In this document: positions 46,916 through 57,489 of the stretch, one piece after another
How the letters are laid out: the number at the start of each line of letters is the position of its first letter
Numbering within the stretch: position 1 is the first letter of the stretch
Assembly: GCA_034770075.1 (NCBI GenBank)
Contig: CM068383.1
Coordinates: forward strand, 8,831,778 to 8,895,777
Reading direction: 5' to 3'
DNA: 64,000 bases
From: Aralia elata
Lineage: Eukaryota > Streptophyta > Magnoliopsida > Apiales > Araliaceae
Translations under genes and position numbers: made by a program
Notes under the pieces: generated by a model
What the model was told of the DNA's origin: nothing
What the model saw: the letters and a program-made list of their open reading frames with translations, nothing else
The model's database searches: none

Positions 46916-49900
46916 TTGCTATTCCGACTTCAAAAGTAGTTCCAAAGGTTTAGATGTTACTATCAATTATCTAGTAAAAGAGAAGCTACTGAAACTGTCC
47001 TTTACTCTGGGGGAAGAGGAAGCTATAGTAGACATGTATGGTGGCGTTGGAAGCAGTTCTGAAGATCCAAATTATACTGCTGATTTGCTAGTTGAAAGCA
47101 AGCAGCTGAAACTGAACATTCCTCGGAGGCTAGAGGAAGGTATGGTTGTAATGTTGCTTTGTTCTCTTCTATATATTTTCGCACTTTTGGTATCATAATC
47201 GTAGCTATTGTTGATTGGATCTGATGAGTGGGCATTTTTTCCCTTTTCAATTTTTTGTGTTTCTTTTGGATTATGTTTAATTTATATTATTTTCTTCTAT
47301 TTCCCTGAAACTCTAGCACAGTTCGTAAATGTTTGTTTTGGAATGGTTTGGAATTTGGATATAACTTGCACAGAAAAGTGGAGTCTTATTTATCTCTTCT
47401 GCTCCATCCAAAAATTCCAGTTGTTGGGAGTTTATCATCCTTTTGCCATCTATTGACAGTTGGAGATACACCTATTTTTGGCAGACAGGCTCTTTTCGTT
47501 TCATACCAGAAATAAAGGGGAAAATGAAAAGGGCATGTTCTACATTGCATGCCCATGCATGCTGGATATGTATCAGTCCCGTATCTGTGTTCGGATACAC
47601 GGTATGTATCCAACATGAATACTTCCTCCTCTCAGCCGTATTTATGCTTCATAGAAAATGACCACAGAACTACGTCAAAGGTAGACATTAAGCCCTTACC
47701 TTATCTTTTTGCCTTGGTCATGAATTAGCTCACTTAAGACATACATTGGGAAATGCCATGGTGCATGTTATTTGCAACCTTGGCTTGTATAGGATCGTCA
47801 CATAGTAGTTAGGGCATGCCATGATACTGTTCCCATTTTTTGAAACTTAGAAAATTAATTAAAAAAATGATAATAATTCAACCAAGTAATATGAATGAGA
47901 AACAATAACAACAATAAAAAAAACGAGGAGAAAACAACATTAAAATTAAACTACGCATAATCTTCAAAAATAATTGTAAACAATGCTAAATTGAAAGTAT
48001 AGGGGGTTAAACTGCAAACAACATTGGGATAGGATGTCTTTTCTAGCATTGTGGGATTCGGCTATGGGAGCTTTCAGAGGAATTGCTATCTTATCTTAGA
48101 TTGGCGAGAAGTGCTTCATTAGCTTTTCCTTATTCTTCTTTCTAATAAAATTATTCTTTTAGCCAAAAAAAGATAAGAAATTGCAAATGACATAAAGTCG
48201 GAGGCTTAAACTGTTAACTACCAAAGAGAAAGATAGATCGCACAGAGAATAAAGGTAATCGAATTAAGTATATTAAAGAAGAAAGGAAAAGAAAGAAAAG
48301 GAGTCAAGAAAGTGAAGGAAAGCTTCGAAACAGAGCATGGAGTTAAACTGTCAACTCTCTGTCTCTAGGGTTTGTACAAGTCTATGACTCTCTCTCTCTC
48401 ACTCACTCACTGGTCTTAATTTTTTTCACGGTACTTTGGTATTTTCTCGTTCTAATCACTAGCAGTCAATTTTGTTTCGATTTTATTAAGATTTGGATAA
48501 CATTGGGCAAAATGGCGCTTGACATTTATCAGCTTGTCAAGGGGGTACACCATTCACTGTGACAAGGCGCATAAGGGAAATATCGCTACGCCATGCGCCA
48601 TGACTACATTATGCCATTATGGTTTCTATGACTATGATATTGAGATTCTTTTTTCATGTCAGTCCCTTTACACTGTCAGATATTGTAACACCCCCTTCCC
48701 GAAAAATAGGAAAGGGAGGTCACGTGCAAAGCACAACAGAACTAATAAAATAAATCAATAGCTCAATGCCTCAAAATAAAACTCCAATAATAATAATCTC
48801 CAAAAGTCAACTGGATCAAACCACAATTTAAAAATATTTATTACAGCTCCAAAACTGAATATCTCCATAACACAAATCAAAATACCAAAGCCTAAACAAA
48901 ATATCTAAACCACTTGGATAAAAGGAAATTCTCGTCACACTTGCCCTTGATCCCCCTGATTACCTGCCGGAAGGAAAAACACAGCATGAGCCAATTGCCC
49001 AGTACGAATATATAGTACAAAAATAATGAACTGAATTAATAAAATCAATTAATGAACTGAACTGAACCGAACAGAACTAACACAACGAAGTAATAGGCTG
49101 AATCAATTGGCTGGGTGTTATTTCATACCGAGCTCAGAAATATAGCTTGCCACATAGACAAGTCAATAATGCCACATAGGCAATCACACATTGGACCGCG
49201 AATCCAAATGCATGCAAAATCGGAAGGCGTGTTCGGCACAACATCACCAATCCACAGAACAGAACAGAAAACTAGGGTCGACCCATACGCCTCTCACAAC
49301 AAATCACCAAATGGCCAACTCCCATCGGAGCACAAAACAGAGACGTCGTGGACTAATCACACTGCCACGGAAGTGTCATGTCTCTCGTGCCAAGACGACA
49401 TGCATGTGGTACCCCCACAGGTGGTTATAGCTCAAGTATACCCTACGGTATATTCTAACAAAATATGATGTCACAACACATGCGACATAATATCAACAAA
49501 CAAGGGGTTCTAATATGTATATGTCAAAACAAATAAATCATCGATACAAGCCTCCAAAATATATTGACATATACATTTCTATAAATATCAAAATAATACT
49601 AGAATGATAATCCAACTCAAAGAGTACAATTACGAGTTTTATGTATCAACGCTAAAATAAAATTATTATATTAATTTCACAAGAAACAATTATGTGAAAT
49701 AATAACAGAATTTGAAACGAGGAACAAAACGAATTAATTAAAGTTCACAAGAGTATTGCTGAAGGAGTACGGAATCCGTACCTGGATTAAGCAATGTAAT
49801 ACCCAAATTTATATTCCAATATAACTTGTTAAAAATCCTTCCGTCCAAACTAAACAAAAAGAATAAATAAATTTATAAATTTAAAGAGTTATATAATATA

Positions 49901-52900
49901 TATAACAATGTCCCTGAAGGTAACTTATTGTTCGACAAAATCATATGCCCAAATTAAAGTCAATTAATCAATATATTTTACATGCTTAAAAATCCACCGT
50001 CTGTGATTTCATTTGTAAAGAACAAAATTAACAACACATGTTGTGTGTGTGTGTAAACTTAGCTTCTGGTGTTGTACTATATATATATATATATATATAC
50101 ATATAAAAGTAAGATTACTTAACATATATATTATATACATATATACTAGCACGCACACACACGAATATATATATATGCTTACACACACAGGGACATATAT
50201 ATATATATATACACACTCACACACACACGGATCTATATATATATATATATGCACTCACACACTGATATATATATATATATATACATATTATAAATATATA
50301 GTTTATACAATTTAGTGATTTCCAAAAGTTTAGAATTCGGACAGAAGCATTGGTAAACTTTAATAAATAAACTATCAATCAATTCAATTAAACTCATTGC
50401 ATGCTCTCCGAATTCATGTAGTATGCATACATGATATAGATTACAAAATATAGTTACTAATAATATTAAGATTAATTCATTCCATATAGTAATTACAATT
50501 TATTAGCATAACAACTCTTGCATTTCATACAAGCTTTCTCATACTTCAATTTACTACTGCCATATTTTAATAATAAGAAATAATCATTTATATATACTCC
50601 ATCCTCTACCAAATTATGCAGTACAATTAATAATACTAAAACCATTAACAACATTTCATCATCTGTTTATATGTATGAGGATAAAAGCTTTAAATATATA
50701 TACATACATAATCTTTACAATTGATTACATTAAAGAAAATAAATTTACATACCTTACTGAGTTCACTTCCTCTTTCTTTCTTCGGTATGTATCAGTGATA
50801 TGAGAGAGAAAAGAGGGAGAAGTGAAAGGCTAGGCTTCTCAGATGTACTAATAAATGAGGAAGTAAAAGAAATGCAATTGTTCGGACAGAGTGGTGAGGC
50901 AACTAAGGTCCAAAAAAAAAAGAAAGTGGCCAACTCATGGGAACCAAAAGTGATAGCTGCCATCAAATTTTCAGATAGTGCAACATAATAATATGAAACC
51001 ATTCACATGCATGTCTACTATTGCAATTGTTTTGGTCAAAAGGTTTGTATTTATTATTATTCTATTATTCTTTTGTGTCAGGTATTACATTACCTCCCCC
51101 TTAAAAAGGATTCCGTCCCCGGAATCAAAAGAAAGGAACGAACCTAGTTATCGAAAAGATGTGGATACTTCGCTCGAATCGATTCTTCCATTTCCCAAGT
51201 AGCTTCCCGCTCCGAATGGTTTCTCCACAAAACCTTAACAAACGGAATTGTCTTCCTCCTCATAATCCTCTCTTGACGGTCCAAAATTGCTTCGGCTTGC
51301 TCCTCACACGTAAGATCCTCCTGAATCTTATCGAACGGATATTGCACCACATGCAACGGATGATAATGGTAACTCCTCAATACCGACACATGGAACACAT
51401 TATGCACATGAGCTAACTGTGGAGGCAAAGCTAACCGATATGCAACCTCACCAACCTTCTCCAAAACCTCAAAGGGGCCAATATAACGCGGACTAAGTTT
51501 CCCTTTCAACCCAAATCGCCGAATACCCTTCCAAGGAGAAACTTTTAAAAACACATGCTCACCAGGTTCAAACTCTAAGGTCCTCCTATGCTTATCAGCA
51601 TAACTCTTCTGTCGTGATCGAGCCGACTGTAATTTTTCCTTAGCCACTGTTACCTTCTCCGTAGTGATTTGAACTAACTCAGGCCCTTCTATGGCCTTCT
51701 CACCAACCTCATCCCAACAAGTTGGTGCCCGACACTTCCTACCATACAACGCCTCAAATGGAGCCATCCCAATACTCGCATGCCAACTGTTGTTATAAGC
51801 AAACTCAACTAGACTCAAGTAATCATCCCAATTTCCTGACCACTCAAGTGCACAAGACCTCAACATGTCCTCCAACGTTTGAATAGTCCGCTCGGATTGC
51901 CCATCGGTTTGTGGATGGAAAGAAGTACTAAAGTTAAGCCGAGTGCCCCAAGCTCGTTGAAACCCTTTCCAAAACCGTGAAGTGAACCGCGGGTCCCGAT
52001 CTGAAACAATAGATATCGGAGTACCATGAAGTCTAATAATCTCCTGCTGAAAGATCTGTGCCAACCTATCCACTGAGTAACCCTCATGGATAGCCAAGAA
52101 GTGTGCCGATTTGGTCAACCGGTCCACCACAACCCAAATGGCATCATTCTTCCTGAAAGTCTTCGGCAAACCAGTCACAAAGTCCATCGTGATATCCTCC
52201 CACTTCCAAACCGGTATGTCTAACTGTTGCAACAAACCACTAGCTCGTTGATGTTCTATCTTCACTTGTTGACAAGTAAGGCACTTACCCACATATTCAG
52301 CCACGTCTCGCTTCATCCCATTCCACCAAAAATTCTCCTTCAAATCCCTGTACATCTTTGTGGAACCTGGATGAATAGAAAATGGCGAACTATGAGCTTC
52401 AGCCAACACAGCTTCTCGAATGGTTGAATCCGACGATACACACAACCGCTTACCCAACCAAATCACACCATGGTCATCAATACGAAACTCGGGTTGCTTG
52501 CCCTCCTCTATGTTTTGCGTCATACCCCACAATTCCCCATCTTCTTTCTGAGCTTCTTTAACCCGTGAGATAAGAGATGGCTCTACTCTCATACCTGCCA
52601 AAATCCCATCTGATCCTTGCACAAAAAACTCCAACTCTTGCCGCTCCATATCCGAAATAAGTTGAGGTTGTGTAATAAGGGTTGCTACACTTCCTGAATT
52701 CTTTCGGCTAAGAGCATCTGCAACCACATTTGCCTTCCCCGGGTGATACTGTATTCTCGCATCATAATCTTTTAGAAGCTCCAACCAACGTCTCTGCCTC
52801 ATGTTAAGCTCCTTTTGAGTGAAAATGTATTTAAGACTTTTATGGTCGGTGAAGATATCACAAGTCTCTCCATACAAATAGTGCCTCCAAATTTTTAAGG

Positions 52901-55900
52901 CAAAGATTACTGCTGCCAACTCCAAATCATGAGTGGGGTAGTTCACCTCATAAGGTTTAAGTTGCCTAGAAGCATAAGCAATCACCTTACCGTGTTGCAT
53001 CAAAACACACCCCAAACCCTTCTTAGAAGCATCACTATAAATCTGATAACCTCCTGTCCCCGACGGCAATGTGAGTATTGGAGCTGTCACAAGTCGCTTC
53101 TTCAACTCCTCAAAACTCTTCTCACGTTCCTCATTCCACACAAACTTGGTTCCCTTTCTTAACAAGTGAGTCAATGGTAAGGCAAGTAAAGAGAACCCTT
53201 CCACAAATCGCCTATAGTACCCTGCCAAACCCAAGAAACTCCTAACTTCTGTCACTGTAGTAGGTCTCGGCCAATTAGTGATAGCCTCAACCTTCGCAGG
53301 ATCTACCTTAATGCCTTCAGCAGACACAACATGGCCCAAAAATGCAACTTGCTCCAACCAAAATTCGCATTTAGAGAATTTAGCATACAACTTCTCTTTT
53401 TGTAAAATCCCCAAAACTGTACGAAGATGTTCCTCATGCTCCTCCCTAGACTTTGAGTAAACCAAAATGTCATCAATAAAGACAATAACATATTGGTCCA
53501 AGTACTCTCTGAACACCCGATTCATCAAATCCATAAACACCGCCGGAGCGTTAGTTAACCCAAATGACATCACCAGAAACTCGTAATGCCCATAGCGAGT
53601 GCGGAAAGCTGTCTTAGAGATATCTTCATCCCTTACCCTCAACTGATGATAACCTGATCTCAAGTCTATCTTCGAAAAATACTTCGCCCCCTGGAGTTGG
53701 TCAAACAAGTCATCAATTCTCGGCAATGGATACCGATTCCTGATTGTAATCTTGTTCAACTCCCTGTAGTCTATGCACAACCTCATAGATCCATCTTTCT
53801 TCTTCACAAACAAAACCGGAGCACCCCACGGTGAAACACTAGGCCGAATTACACCACGATCAAGTAGCTCCTGCAACTGCTCCTTCAACTCTTGTAATTC
53901 CAACGGTGCCATCCTATACGGCGCCTTAGAGATAGGCTCCGCACCAGGAACAAGCTCGATGGTAAACTCAACTTCCCGCTGTGGTGGCAACCCTGACAAT
54001 TCATCAGGAAATACATCGGAAAAATCACGAACAACCGGAACATCCTCAATACGAGACTCACCCATAGAGGTATCATTCACAAACGCCAAATACCCCTCAC
54101 AACCCTTTGCCATCAATTTCTCAGCCTTCAAAGCTGAAATCAACTTCACCACTCTACTTGGTTGTGAACCCTGAAACACGAACTCCGGAGACTTCACATC
54201 TCCAAATATAACCTTCTTCGCTTGACAATCGATAGTGGCATGATACTTATCCAACCAGTCCATTCCAAGAATTACATCAAAATCGTGCATACCCATCGGA
54301 AGAAGATTAGCCCTACAAATTTTATCTCCAAAACTGATCGGACACTCTCGATATAATTCAGAAATAACTACAGAAGTCCCCATCGGGGTAGCAATAGACA
54401 TAACAAAATCTAAAGACTGAGGTGGCACACCAAGGTGCCGAACAAAAGACTGAGCCACAACTGAATGAGTAGAACCAGTATCAAATAAAACAGAAGCCTC
54501 ACGATTGCCAACTAAAAGAGTGCCAGAAATAATACCTGGCGCACCTGTTGCCTGGTTATATGTAATGGCAAACACTCGACCACCCTGACGTTGACCTCCA
54601 TTGTCACCATTATTACTGCCTCCACCATTACCACGTGGCCCAATACAATCTCTAGCAATATGACCCATCTGTCCACACAAGAAGCATGCACCAGAAACTC
54701 TATGGCACTGCCTCCCCGGATGATTACCCCCACAAGTAGCACAAGGAACTATCGGAATAAGATTAGGGTTACCCCCATTAGCTGGTCCTGGGTAACGACT
54801 CTGATTCTGCCCCTGCTGACGATTCTGCCACTGCTGACGATTCTGACCTTGTTGAGGTAGCTGAAGTTGACGATTCTGCCCTTGCTGAGGCAATTGCTGA
54901 TAACCCTTGTTCTGATTTTGACCTCGCCATTGCCCCTGCTGACCACCACGGTTCCTATTCCACTGACCACCCTGATTCCTCCCATGTTGACCCGAAGCTT
55001 GACCCTGCTGATCATCTCTGTCCCTTTTTCGACTCCCTTCTGGTTTAGAAGACCGAAAGTCTTGTCGCTCCATCTCAATATTTTTGGCTGCATTAGCCAC
55101 TGCCGACACATCCGCAAACTTGTTGTTAATGAGATGCTGGCGATATTTATAATGAATTCTCCACTTAAACTTCTCTGCCTGTTCCGCTGCAGTCCCTGCA
55201 GAGGTTCCCGCAAAGCCTGCCAACCTGATGAACCTCGTCATAAAGTCCATGATGGATTCATCATCTTTCTGCCGAATAGACAAATACTCTCTACCATAGG
55301 CCTCCTTATCAGCAACTAGGAAATACTGTTGGTAAAAGACCTCACAAAACTCTGCCCAACTAAGTGTCTCAGCATATCCATCACCCTTTGTTGTTTTCAT
55401 CGTCTTCCACCACCTCTGAGCATCCCCTTCTAGCTTATAAGCTGCAAGTAACACTTTATGATTATCCGAGCACCCCAACACATCAAAAATCTTTTCTAGA
55501 TGAGCCATCCAGTTCTCTGCATCAATTGGAGTCGGAGCTGAACTAAATGAACGTGGCTTCTGCTTCTGAAACCTTTCTAACCATACATACATTGGAACCA
55601 CAGGCTGATCAAGACCGACTGCATTCCCTTCATCTCCGTTAACGTGTGAACCATTAACTCCCGGGTTCCCCTGCTCAGGATTTTCTGGCGGTTGCTGCAT
55701 TGCCTGAAAAACCTGTGCCACCAATTGCGGTAAGGTTTGATTAACTGCCTGACTCACCAAAGCAGCCAATTGAGCATTAATCTGATTATTCGGTTGTGCA
55801 TTAGCTTGCGCACTGGGTTGACCCTCACTACTTCCTCCATTGTTACCTTGTCTCCCAGTAATTCTAGCGGATCTACGAGCCATCTAATAAAGAGATCAAC

Positions 55901-57457
55901 GAATAGAAGTAAAACAATTTAGAGACAAATAAAAAAAAATAAAGCTGATATGAAAGTTGAACAGAAAATTAAACGAAACAAAACCTAACCCAGAAGTCTA
56001 CCCATAGCTCACAGGTCAAACCTAAATAGGTCTTCTACAAGAAAGAACCTAAGCTCTGATACCAACTCTGTAACACCCCCTTCCCGAAAAATAGGAAAGG
56101 GAGGTCACGTGCAAAGCACAACAGAACTAATAAAATAAATCAATAGCTCAATGCCTCAAAATAAAACTCCAATAATAATAATCTCCAAAAGTCAACTGGA
56201 TCAAACCACAATTTAAAAATATTTATTACAGCTCCAAAACTGAATATCTCCATAACACAAATCAAAATACCAAAGCCTAAACAAAATATCTAAACCACTT
56301 GGATAAAAGGAAATTCTCGTCACACTTGCCCTTGATCCCCCTGATTACCTGCCGGAAGGAAAAACACAGCATGAGCCAATTGCCCAGTACGAATATATAG
56401 TACAAAAATAATGAACTGAATTAATAAAATCAATTAATGAACTGAACTGAACCGAACAGAACTAACACAACGAAGTAATAGGCTGAATCAATTGGCTGGG
56501 TGTTATTTCATACCGAGCTCAGAAATATAGCTTGCCACATAGACAAGTCAATAATGCCACATAGGCAATCACACATTGGACCGCGAATCCAAATGCATGC
56601 AAAATCGGAAGGTGTGTTTGGCACAACATCACCAATCCGCAGAACAAAACAGAACAGAAAACTATACGCCTCTCACAACAAATCACCAAATGGCCAACTC
56701 CCATCGGAGCACAAAACATAGACGTCGTAGACTAATCACACTGTCATGGAAGTGTCATGTCTCCCGTGCCAAGGCGACATGCCTGTGGTACCCCCACAGG
56801 TGGTTATAGCTCAAGTATAACCCTACGGTATATTCTAACAAAATATGATGTCACAACACATGCGACATAATATCAACAAACAAGGGGTTCTAATATGTAT
56901 ATGTCAAAACAAATAAATCATCGATACAAGCCTCCAAAATATATTGACATATACATTTCTATAAATATCAAAATAATACTAGAATGATAATCCAACTCAA
57001 AGAGTACAATTACGAGTTTTATGTATCAACGCTAAAATAAAATTATTATATTAATTTCACAAGAAACAATTATGTGAAATAATAACAGAATTTGAAACGA
57101 GGAACAAAACGAATTAATTAAAGTTCACAAGAGTATTGCTGAAGGAGTACGGAATCCGTACCTGGATTAAGCAATGTAATACCCAAATTTATATTCCAAT
57201 ATAACTTGTTAAAAATCCTTCCGTCCAAACTAAACAAAAAGAATAAATAAATTTATAAATTTAAAGAGTTATATAATATATATAACAATGTCCCTGAAGG
57301 TAACTTATTGTTCGACAAAATCATATGCCCAAATTAAAGTCAATTAATCAATATATTTTACATGCTTAAAAATCCACCGTCTGTGATTTCATTTGTAAAG
57401 AACAAAATTAACAACACATGTTGTGTGTGTGTGTAAACTTAGCTTCTGGTGTTGTAC

Positions 57458-57489
<32 letters not shown>

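Noticed and set aside
50009..50315. Ile/Tyr/His-rich frames in the gypsy LTR, repeated at 57408-57693
   Set aside because: They come from AT/AC microsatellites.
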